DNA from: Fasciolopsis buskii
Taxonomy: Eukaryota > Platyhelminthes > Trematoda > Plagiorchiida > Fasciolidae
DNA length: 64,000 nt
Direction of reading: 5' to 3'
NCBI GenBank assembly: GCA_008360955.1
Contig: LUCM01002334.1
Span: forward strand, 1 to 64,000
The notes beneath the pieces were generated by a model, which worked only from the letters and a program-made list of their open reading frames with translations, did no database searches and was not told where the DNA came from. The position numbers were made by a program, and so were the translations under genes. Below are positions 38,301-50,300 of this stretch, piece by piece. Position 1 is the first letter of the stretch. The number at the start of each line of letters is the position of its first letter.

Positions 38301-41300
38301 CATTGAGCGAAGCAGGGCGTGTGATGAAATTTCTCGACTGCTAGTCGTTGTGGTCATACTCCCAACCCGTTGAGTTAGAGCCTCCATCGGCTTTAGCTGG
38401 GTCTGGAACATTTTTTTCATGTCCGCATCCATTGTGGTTATCGGCCGATAGCGTTAAGCTCGAAAGAACCCGTCGCTAGATTTGTTATGTTGCTCAGTTT
38501 GGTTGATCTATGCATACACTGAGGCACAAGACGCAAGCACCAGCGTCGCGCGATAGCACAGGAGCACACAGCCAGTGGTCTAGTAGAACGCGAACACACA
38601 CTGAGAATTGGAGACACAAAAGTTCGGGCTTAGGTCCCGAAACCCATAGTCGCACAGCGAATGGGACGGAACTGCTACTCCCTTGAATGCGCAGCCACAC
38701 AGTATAGAAAGCGGCGCGAAATATGAACAGCTAGCCCAGCCCGCTAGCTTAAGAGAGAAGACGAACGCAGGGTGCTGCCGCGAGTTTGTTGGTGACCCAC
38801 CAATACAAGTCAGAATTCAAGTGAGCTCTATCGTTTATATAGTTGTATTGGTTGGCCTTGGTCAGCATTTGGAATAGCCAGTCACAAAACGGGTCTTGAC
38901 GAATCTTTTTCGCGCAGTATTTAAAATAAAGTCAATTTTGAAACACTTAGAAAAGAGCAAGTTCTTTTGGAAAATTAATAACAGAAATAAAATCTGCGGC
39001 ACCAAAAACCCTCAAATGGTCACCGACCCCTTCAATCACCCAGCGTGGTTAAGGATGGACGCAGTTAAGTCGATTGCCAGTGCCGCTTGTTCACATCTAG
39101 CGAAAACAAACCGCACTGCAAACGTGACCGAATTTTTCCGCCTTCTCCAAATAAGATTGAAAGATGGGGTACTACACTTAACTAAAGAGACTTAATGTAT
39201 TTGACTAGTTGCTTGTGTACGGGGTTGGTTAGAAGGAGCTACGGGAGAAGAAACTGCTGAGCCATGTTTCAGGCAACGAAGTAATCATCCGAACGTGGAT
39301 TAGTGACCGCAGCTTGAACGATATTAAAGCGTCGTTGATCAACTAGGTGGTTTATTGTTGAGCCCGATCAAGTGAAAAAGGGAAGTAGATGAAACCCAAT
39401 TCCAAACGTGATTGCAGTATCCAAGGATGGGGTGGCTTTGGAACTTCATATAGCAGAATAAAATGCCACCGAATAAGAAACCAATCTATGCTCCCTTTGG
39501 GAGAATGAAGCCTATGTGTGAATGACGATTTTCTAGGTGGTCAAAAGTCCACTTATCTTTTTTATACATTCCCACTTCCGGAATCGAACGGGTGACTGTC
39601 CGACTACCGAACAGTTATGGAACCACTACAGCCTCGGCTTTCTGGCAAGAATTGCCCTGGCAAACATATTTCCTACCTCTCATCTATTATGTCTTAGGAG
39701 ATAAAGAATGAGCAGCTTATTTCCCGGGAAGCAGATGACTGCAACCAAGTTAGTTGGTAGTATCTCCGGTTAGTTATTGAGTCAAACGATAGAGCATGTC
39801 TCTGATAGATTAAATAGGGTCCGATTCGATCATGGACATGTCGTTCTCATAGCACTATCAGCAAAAATACAAGTAGTTCTCAAGTAATCCGATACATCAA
39901 TAATTTTTTATTGGGCTTACTATCGAATAATGCCTCATTGGATTTAAGTTTTGGAAATACAGTTGAATTGATCCCCGATTAAAGCTTTCTAGTCGAATGA
40001 ATTTTTAAGACGGCATTGTTCACAGAAAAAATAATGGTCAGCAACTGGTGCTTTCTCTGCCAATGACAAAAGGGGTAACGTACGCCAGGAAACTTTTTTG
40101 CATATTGTACCACCGCTGCCGAGAATAACCATTGCGATTTGGGCGATAATCTTTTTTGTCGAATTCCGCCCGTCTTATTCGCCTAGTGATTCTGAACAAA
40201 TTTATCTGGACCGGGGTCTTGAGGAAATTTGAGTACCGACGGCGCCATAAATCTCCCTACTCGTGTGGCTTTATTTTGTTTTCCATTTTGCAGTTCATCA
40301 GCTTATTTTGGCACTGCAGTTGTTGGCAGAGTAGACTCAAGAATAGGAAAAGGCAATTTCAAAGCTAAACAGTCATTCCATTCGCAGGTTGGAATGTATG
40401 ACTTTCAAATCTTCCTGTAGGTGATAAATGTCGTCCATAAAATTTGCTTTCCTCCATAGACTCTTTGACAATGGTGTGCGCAAAACGTAGTCTCCACCCA
40501 GTTGGTATCAAAATTCTCTCGAGAGATTATTTCGTTCGTTTATTTGTGTACGGTGCTGCTTACAACGAAAAGATTGGCATTTTGTTTGTGCCTTTTTCCT
40601 CAGCTATACGTCTTTGAGTATACTCGATATATTCATGATCAAGAGCTACCGTTGTTTAAATTGACATTTTCCGTTTCCTCAGTTCATTTATTCATACTGT
40701 TTTTCCCACCATTACTTTTGCTTAATCGTCCCGTTCCCAACTCGTGACCGACTATCCAAGATCTTGTCACCCACCGAATTTCCTCGTGAATGTGCTTTCC
40801 TTTACGAGAAGCAAGGTCAATTCGATTTAGCCTCGAATATATATGAACAGGTATGTACTATGTATCATACTCGCCGTATTAATGAAAGATCCAGAATTCG
40901 ATTTTTTTTCACAAGATATTTTGTTTTGCGTTTTTTTGCAAAATATTTCCCTTCGGTACCAATTCATAACTCATTTGAATACAGCCTGTTACGGAGGACG
41001 AATGCCTTGGCTCCAAGCTCACATCGGTTGAATGTAGCAGGTAATTTTGTTTGTATTTTGGACGCCATATCCCACTCTGGTTTGCACATCAGATGTCGTT
41101 GGAATCGTAACAAAGGGGGACAACAACGCCTAAGAGAGAAAAACTAAACACTGTGAAGGGTTCATGTTAGTTCTATGTTCTTCCTGCAAGTTTCTGACTC
41201 TCCGTCGTGATCCATGATTCTGTGGGTCTTATGACGTTCAGCTAGTGAGACCTGTTTAAAAGGTATTCCCGTGGAGGCCGCACCTCGAGCATTTGGTCAT

Positions 41301-44300
41301 AAAACCTGGTCTGTATGGCACAAAAGCTAGTCAGTGCTCGTAAATCGCTTGGAGCCAGTTCGCACTCTTCTTAGTCAGTCAAGTTAGGGAGTTCAAGACC
41401 CTCGTGACTCTCAGTAGAACGGATAATCATACCCTTGTAATATGCTACGTCTCCAGTTGAGTTAAGGTTCTGCGACGTGAATGCATTAGAAGGGTTATAC
41501 ACCGTAACCACCAGGGCACACTACACAGGGGAGAGGGGGAACCGTTAATCATGGCCCTGAAAATTGGAGTAGCGGAGAACCCAGTAATGTCTCACTAGGT
41601 CAGATCTGCTGGTGAGCCGCGAGACAGCAAGTTGGCCTCCACCACCAAAGTGTCCGGCGGATCTGGGATTCGAACGATTGGCCATTTTAGTAACAAACGT
41701 TTACCCAACTTAACCACCGCCAGTGAAAGTGTTCGACTTCGGCGAACCCAGCCAGCCACGTAACAGTGCCGTCAGCAGGATCTTTAGGCATTTCGTAGGC
41801 AAAACGTGTCAGGTAAAAGCACACCAGACTCACTTGTTGTTCACAACCGCTTATTTAGTAAGTATGATCCCATAACACTCCTGGCTACTCACCGGTTTAA
41901 CATCCGTATCTGCATCTCGAGATTGGGTGAGATAAGGTACAGTTTCTGGAATGTACTTGCTCTTGTTTGCGTTTTATATACTACGATTCGTATTGGGGCG
42001 CGTACTGGTTGCCGTGCGTTCAGTTGTATTCAGTCTGAAAGCATTTCATTGGAATCACAAAAGTAAAATAAAATTTCCGAACTAAGATTCATCCGAGAAA
42101 ATGAAATAACCCAAGGTGGGAATGTAACCCATCAAGATTGGAGTTAAGTTCAATTGCTACTTTACTTTTAACTGTTAGTATGCCAACCAAATATGAAACA
42201 AAACCAATGCTAGTATGCTAAAATCTTGGCCGTGTATCCCAGTGTGAATGTCAAAAGTACAAGTTAGTCGTTGCGTGTTATTCTAACTTGATCGCAGATA
42301 CAGCATTTTCGTCGGCAGATATGGTCGTAAAATAAATTCGACTAGTGATCACTTGACTGTTGCTTGTCCAGTGCATTCGATGTCATTAAACTGCATCTCA
42401 TGGTTGGGAAGTCATATTCTTACGAAACTCGTGCTCTTAAATTCGGATTTCGACACTTCCACTAAACGATAAAATTAGCTGTCTTATAGGTGGATCGATA
42501 CGTTTGTGTGCTCAAGTTATACGTTCTCCAATATCCATCTTTCTGCCGCATGCAGATGTTCTTAACCTGTTGGCATCGTCTCCTCGCCATGGTTCCGGTT
42601 GAACCAGAAGAGCCTGACAATTTGCTCATTCGGTTTTCGAATGGGCATCCAAATGATCAGAATGCCCTTGAATCAGCACGATCTGCCGCCCGGGATGCGG
42701 CAGATCAGTGGTTCGCCCTAACTCAACGATGGTCATTTCTCGAATTGGGTGACAATACCATAACACATTCTGATACTAGCGAGGTAAATATGTTTGTTTT
42801 CTCGTCAATCATTTACATGCTGTTTCTTTCGCTTGGTTCCACCATTAGAAACGGTGCAGAAGCAATCGGTCTGCTTAATATGAAACGTGATTTGATGTTT
42901 TTCGAGTCCTGGTCGCTGAGCTTAGCGTTTAGATTACGAACGTTTCATCCTCAGTCGACGTTACCTTGTCCGCTCATGGGCGTTGTTGCGTGTAGTTTGT
43001 ATACATGAAAACCTTATCCTTAGGTTTAACTTTGACCTCTTAGATAACCCTAAGCTTGAAACGTGATCAATCATTTGGGTTTTGACTCCCAGCAACTTGA
43101 CCTGTACCCAAATTTCTGAGATCAATGAGCAACACCCTTTTCCAACGTTATTGAGATCCAATGTGATTTGTTGTTGCTGTTGTCGTTTTTGCCAGACCGT
43201 GAACTGACGGTGATAATCAGGAGCTTCGTCATAAGCCATATTTGTTCAATCTGTTTCGCGCTACATCTTTTTTGTGTAAACATTCATGTTAAAGTTCGCT
43301 CTATGCACTTCGCTAGTTAAAACCACACCTTTGGACCGGAGTCGTGAAAGAAACTTAACCATGATAGGGTAAGACTGGCTGTGAGGTTTGTTGGTTCGCC
43401 AAGGCCCGCTTGGTGACGTTGAGCAACCGCAGCCTTGGCGGACCACCTAATTTTCTGATGATGCGGGGTTTCGGTTAGTGCGTACCTTATAGTTTAATAA
43501 GTGTTCGGTAATCAGGCTGTGAAACTTTAAATCGGGATGTGTTTCAAGGTCTTCATGGAAAATCAGCTCTTAGTTCTAGTTTTATTGATATCGTTCAAAA
43601 ATACCCTCTGAGGTCGTTAAGAGAACGCAAGTTGGAAATACACGTTTACAAAAGAGTACATACTGTATCGGTCGTCGACCAGGACCATTAGGACCGCGCT
43701 GCTCACTGCGTCGAGCGGAGCCGGTTATGACAAGTGTTCCACTGCTCAGAGTTCCCTCTTTTTTATTCAACCTCTCTTCTGTCCCCAACCCAATCTCTTT
43801 GGCTGCTCTGCATATTCATAATACCCCCACTGACAACACCCCGATGCTCGCAACGGTTCATTGTCAGATTGTGACGTAAGTGATTTTCAATCTGTTAACT
43901 CGCATCTTCTCAAGCCTGGTCGGCCTGTGAATCTGGGCTCCCTCGATGTGCGCACTCTCATGCAGCCTGGTCAACCGTGTTTAACTCCGACAATGGACTC
44001 ACTTTTGATTAATGTGTGCAGCGTCAGCAAAACACGAGTTCAGGATTCGACTATTGCGGTTCAACTAACTGTGGCTAATATCTCATCAAGATATTTCCTG
44101 CGAACCTCGTGAAATGGACCATCTGGAACTGTGGGTCAATGTGGTGTCAGAATAGTCTTGCCTGACAAGGCTGAGGCGGCCCTTTTAGGCTAGATTCCGG
44201 TTAACAGTCGATTGTGTACTGTAAGACTGGAGGGATCAGTCGGGGTTCAGAAGGATAGCTGTGTTAGGTGCAACTTGTTTGTCATCACGGGATACACTCC

Positions 44301-47300
44301 AGTAGACTGTAGCGCTGGCACGCAAAAAGACGACGAACTCATCATTGTTGTTCGGGAGAGCAAAGGCTCTGACATTGTAATGGTAGCGGGTGGTTTTAAT
44401 GCACAATTTAGAAGACTTGGTGCACTGGGAGCTTGTTTAGGTAGGCGCTTCACCTTGCCTGTTCAACGAACAGATGACGGGGAAAGGCTCCTCCAATTTT
44501 GCGCGGACAATCATTTATTTCTGTCTAACACGAATTTTCGACACAGTCCGCGTCGCACGACGACATGGCACTCTAACTCGGCGGTAATCTGAGTCAGATC
44601 GAACATATTGCAGTAAGCTATCGCTGGCGCGATTCTATCCAGAATTGTAGATCGTAATGGATCATGTACGTCAAATCGAACCGTGCGCTAGTTCGACTGC
44701 GATTTTTGTTGCAGCTCAACGGCCATCGACGTTGGCCGCAAACTCGATTGGCCGTCGAACGTGTGTGATTCGGCTGTTCGCAACAGTTATGCACAGAAAC
44801 TATCCAAGGAACTAAGAACTTCAATGAGCAGCAATGTTGATCACCAGTGGGATCAAATCAAGCAGGCGATGCATTTGGCAGCAGTTTTTGCCTGTGGTCC
44901 TAGATCTAACGTTCATCAAAGATGCTGGCTCTCGCAGTGGTCGCTGGGTCTAATGGGGCAAAAACGCCAGCTCGCCAACTGCAAGGAGGTGAGTAAGATG
45001 CGACCACAGTTTCAGCGTCAATTGACGATAAGTTTTAGGAATGACCGTGAGAACTGTTGGGTTAAGGTAGCCGAAGGAGTGGAAGTAGCGCCCGCTTCAG
45101 GTAACAGTCAAAATGTTTAAAGCTTGTACGCAGACCGACGGCGGTGAAATCGGTTAGTGAAGTCCAGTGTGCAACAGGCAGTGAACATGGCGATGTGTTG
45201 TCATTTTCTATGTTTTCGATAAGAATGATTGAAATGAGAGCCTTTGTTACAGTTAGATCATGCCCAATGTTTGCTTATTCAGGCATTCTTATACTTTTCC
45301 CACGATGTGTAGATACACTAGCGTCCAGAGGTTATTCATCTTTTTATAGACATCGTAACCTTGAGAAAAGGCATGGTGTCAGCGAGGTCTTTGCTGTTTA
45401 ACGCTGAACAATGATGTTGATGTGCGACAGGAATGGAAAGAGATTCATCCGTTTTGAGACAACAAAGGGTACCGTTGGGCTGAGCATATTGGCTCAGTGT
45501 AAGCTTGGTACACACGCTACGTATTCTAGGCCGACTGGCGAGCTTTTACATTGTAGGATGTCTTTTTGTCTCCCAAAGGGGAGGATGGTGGGAAGTTGTG
45601 AGTCGATGATATTGACTTCTGAAGAGGAGGAGAAGCCAGCCGATCCTGACGAAAGTCCCACAGCTCTTTGCAAAACGGATGAAGAAGTCACGAGCAAATC
45701 CACTCACTTGCTTGGTTCGTTATATTCGGAACAAGGAACGTATTCCGTTATCGTGGGGTAGGTCACTGATTGTACCCATCTTTAAGAAGGACACACGAAG
45801 TGACTGTGGCAACCATCGAGGCATTAGTTTAATTCCGATAGTTACTAGGGTGTTAGCTTTGATAATGCTGCGTCGTTTGACATCGGTTCGCGAGAGTAAC
45901 ATCCGCGAACAGCAGGCCGGATTTCGTCCAGGTCGTGGTTGCACCGACCAGATATTCACTTTTCGACAGTTACTGCAAATGCGCCACACACACACACACA
46001 CCGCCACCCTGCGATCGTAGTCTTTCTCGACTTGAAAGGCACGTTCAACTCAGTGGCTCGGATAGTGTCATTCAGTGCTCTCCACTGGAAGGGTATACTA
46101 ACGAAGTTTGTGGACCTGTTGCGAGCACTGTACTTGCATATCTATGGTCCTATAGGAACTAACAAGTTCCTTCGACATGACCGCTTCATATAAAGACTGT
46201 TCAAGGCTACACGCAACACTGGTGGGCGGCGATAGAAGTGGAGGGCACATTCATTGCAGACGGTGTGGAGTCTACCGTTGGTATGAGCACTTCGAGGAGC
46301 AGTTTAGCTGGCCGCGCATTTCTCTAGTTGGCCAGACGACCAAAACCGTGGATCCTTGGAATCTGTCTATTGATCCACCAACGGATGTGAAAGTAGAGTT
46401 AAGCATTCGACTGCTGAGTCGGGAAAAGGCAGCCTGTCTCGGCAAACTCCCTGGCGTTATTTTCAAACTTCGTGAAGAGTCCCTCATAACAGCACTTATA
46501 TTTTTGCTTTGTGGTAATTGGAACGGGGAGTTTATTCCGTTGTCGTAGACTGAGTCATTGATTGTGCCCATCTTCACGAAGGGCAAAAATAAGAGAGCTG
46601 ATGGAAACGCGACCAATACCTGACGGACGTTGGATATATTTTACCAAGAGAAGAACTACCTGATGACCGTTGATTGCTACTGTGAAATCGATCTTTGAGG
46701 GACTGAAACGACCTTAGAGATCATCAAAAAACTGCGAGCCACCTTTGTACGTCAGAATTCCGATTCACGTGGTTTCTCATAGTTGCCCACATTTTTGCAG
46801 AACAAAATTGCAGTAGTTCTTAGGGTCATGGCGCCTTAAACATCACATCGCCAGCTCTTACCGCGTTCAGTCCAATGACAAAGCAAGGAGCGCGTTTGAA
46901 CGAACGAATATGGTACCTGGAAAATGCATGACCAAGGGTAGTGATCTATTTATCGCCCTCGACGTTTGAGGGTAAGCCCGATGAGACGCCTCTGCTGAAG
47001 ATGAACGAGAATAACCTTACATGTGTGCTAGATTGTAAGACCCAGATGTCTTTTCGTGGTTTAGTCAGGACTGAAAAAATCATGGAGGCGTAAAAGCGAC
47101 TTTACGATTGGAGCACGCAACTACTGCGACTACTTAATCTAGGTGACACAGTCTGGATTCAACCGTTGGAAAAAACGAGGAAATCTTTGGGTAAGGGTTA
47201 GGCGGCACCTCGTGCAACAGAAAAAATCATACTCGGTGCGTTCTGGAGATCGTCTGGCAAGAAAGAATTGAGTCTAGTTCAGAAAATCAGGTTAATACGA

Positions 47301-50300
47301 CAATAACAAAGAGAAAGAAAATGAACGGAACAATGAAGGTACAGGTCAGAAGAGCGAAATTGATTCACAGGAGACTGAGGCCGATTGCTAAATACAACCA
47401 CCAACCGAAGTAAAGCACTCACCACCTCAGACTCGAAATGAGAAAATCTATCACCTGGCAACCGAACAGACAGAAATTCCAAAATATGACAGCGAACTTG
47501 GGTAAAGTAGGCGTCTCGGGTCTTCGTGATTGGGGTCCGAAAGACTTGTCAACTAGTTGGGTGGAGACACTGGAGGATATAGCAGTGAACCGTGAGAAGT
47601 GGCGATCGTGTTTTCATTTTCTATCGAATCAGAATGATTGAAAACACGTGCGTTTGTACAGTTAGACTGTGTTCCGTGTGTTGGTTGCGGCAGTATTCTT
47701 ATCTCTTCCCACCTGTGTAGGTCCACTCTCTGTTCCTCTTGGATATTCACTCTTTCTATAGAACTATGTAACTCTGAGGAGAAGGCAGCGGTCAGTGATG
47801 CTTGCCCTGCTGTTTAACGCTGAACGGTGATGATGTTGATGAAGGAGTTCACGATCGAGTCAGGTTGCCGGTGGTCTCCTTATGTGAGGCAACCTTGCTT
47901 CCTTATAGCTACAGTTGGCTATCCAGAGGCTTGCCTCAACATTGAACGCAATTCAGAGCAGTCCCCGGGACGCTGCTGAATCTCAGTGAATCGTATCCAT
48001 GGGACTGATTTGGCCCTTCGTCGGCATCGTCGGTTGAATTACGCATCTATGCCAATCCCCCATATAACTGATTCTGACCTACGATTCAAGAGCACAGTCC
48101 GTGGCGTCATTCCGATGTCTGCATGCTTTCTGGGACCATAACGATTTCATTTTGCTAGATCCAAGGTCACTGAGAGCACATGACAGGAGCGGTTTTCTTC
48201 ACTGCCTTTTAAAACTGTCGGTGATTGCCGTACATGTATTCTTCATTTTCAGCAAAAAATCTGGTTCCACGTAATTGATGTATTGTTGCGCGAGGAACAG
48301 CAATCCAAAACCCGAGCCCTGGAGTCTGGTGAGTGATTGACTTTAATTCACTTTTTGACTTTTCTGGTTTCTAAAAATTAGTATTTTTTAAGTTAGCCTG
48401 TTTTTTGTGATCACATCGTGGTAATTAATCTGTTAGTAATAAACAACCTTTACTAAAAACTAATATAATTAGTTTCTCGAACCTCTTCCCTCTCAGTTCA
48501 GGCAGCTGCTTTTGAGGAGTCCCATCATTCGATCAGTGCAACTGGCCCTCACCCACCAAGATTTTTTTTGCTCTAGCGCTGACTGTGATACTGTACAGTT
48601 AGTCGGCCAAAAAACGCAGTTTGTTTGTACATGATGAGTCAGATAGCGTACTTCCAATGCGGAGTTAAAAATCCATCAACCAAATCGAAATAAGTATCTT
48701 GTAATCTGCTCTCTGATCGCTGCTGTTCATGCTATTCCAAGACGCTGCCGACAAGCCTGAGCGTGTTTGAGCTTTTCCGTGGGAACGATGACAAAAGGAA
48801 AAAGTGGTCCTAACCACGTGTTATCTCCATCCCTCTCCCTCATCCCTGCGATTGTCCACCCTGATGCAAAAAGTTGGTCTGAATTTCCTGCATCAACCTA
48901 CATTCAGGACGCCTATCTGGAATCAAGAACAGGAAGATGTCACTGTTCGGTTTTTTTCAAACGGAGACACCAGCTAATCGGAGGTTAATGCCTAGCAAAT
49001 GACCCATTTCGTAACAAGAGACTTCTTAATCAGTGAAGCAAATGTTAGTTTGGTTGTTATCATGTGGTTTTTATTTCCGTAGGATAAGGCGATTTGAATC
49101 CAGAGCTCGATAGACCGATTAGAATACACTATGCGCCAGTAGTTTTCCCATGGTTCGGTCTTCCAGTTCTCGTTAGAACGAGTTATCTGTCTAATTATTC
49201 CGTTTGTCGAAGTATATGTGAAAGCCGATTCATTTTCGTATTTGCTCATCATTTTTGTTCGGCAGAAATCAATGATCTATTTCACAATCTACTCACCTAT
49301 CTGCCTCAGGCGGTTTCGCTGACATCCATCGTCTCATACATTCTACAGGTGGGCTTGGTACTTCGCTTTTGCTTCCCATTGCATGTTGATCCACATTTTC
49401 ACTTGTTTCTCCCGTGTTTTTCATGCTCTCGTCCTAATAGGCCGTGAGCATTTGTATCGTTCATAGTTTTCAGATCTTGATCACTTACGTTTCACTACAA
49501 GTCGAGATGACATCGTCAGCCTGTAGGCGCAGCTGACAACAGTTTTCTATATTCCTGGAGTTCTTACCGCTAAGTCTAACGTCGACCGCCTAAATAACCT
49601 TGTGCCTGCGGCCTGATGATGTAATCTTTCGTTTTTAATATACAATAGTCTGACTTTTGACCTGAAATATTTCGTTGGTTGAACTTGGTGCTGGTGCGTT
49701 CCGTTTGGTAATTACCAAAATTCATAGCTACTAGTGCGAACAGATGTTAGTCTCGCCTAGTTGGAGCCAGAGCTAAACGGAAGTATTTCATTGATTATCA
49801 GTGGTTTCGCGATGATAGGCCGTTCTCGACAGTTGATAAACATCAGCGAATGTAAGAGATTTGCGCCCAAGTCGCCTGAGCATTGCGATAGCCCAAACAG
49901 AATAAGGCCGCTTTTTCTCATTGGCAGATATAGCATCGTGATTTGATGGCAGAGCAGCAAATCAAATGTACCATGCAGTAAGTGTGCCAAACAATCAACG
50001 TAAACAGGCAGATTTTCAGAACAGGGTGAATTATTAACCACGTTACATTGGAAGTCAACTGGGAATGCGGGCTAATCAAGGTGGTCCCGAAAACCGATGG
50101 AATATATGGTAATCATAAAGGTATCGATATACATTCGTTATTTCTATAAAATAGATTAGTTTTCTCTATTGAAGCGAAAGTTTTCTCGATCTGATTTAAA
50201 GGTCTTCCCTCGTGATAGTGCACTGCTAGCTGACCATCAACAGACGTGACGTACGACTGGGGATTGTAGATTGAAAGGACAGGTGGTTTTTGTGTGGGAC

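Larger units (their letters stand above)
34564..38870 (-). mobile_element. Mag-like Gypsy LTR retrotransposon, decayed, SINE-disrupted
   Basis: Minus strand, 5' to 3' in element order: a possible LTR/leader (38870-38433), gag start near 38432, nucleocapsid with two cysteine knuckles (37800-37558), protease (about 37440-37200), reverse transcriptase and RNase H (about 36950-35760), integrase (about 35640-34564). RNase H has ILTDHKPLLPIFGSKKGIP, typical of the Mag clade. The element ends abruptly at 34564, with no 3' LTR visible and no sequence matching the 38433-38870 leader on the other side. Stops, frameshifts and lost catalytic residues make it inactive. Confidence 0.8.
34286..40760 (+). 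other. VPS8 intron e9-e10 with a Mag-like Gypsy element
   Basis: Holds a minus-strand Gypsy element (34564-38870) with a SINE inside, a plus-strand Penelope fragment (38990-39195) and a tRNA-like sequence (39575-39650). From 39650 to 40760 nothing is recognised. Confidence 0.6.
42784..48252 (+). other. VPS8 intron e11-e12 with duplicated block B
   Basis: Block B (42824-46182) begins about 40 bp after the e11 donor. It is followed by a different RTE linker fragment (46183-46600), a Gypsy integrase relic (46640-47265) and a truncated RTE tail (47485-47838). 47840-48252 shows nothing recognised. Confidence 0.6.
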
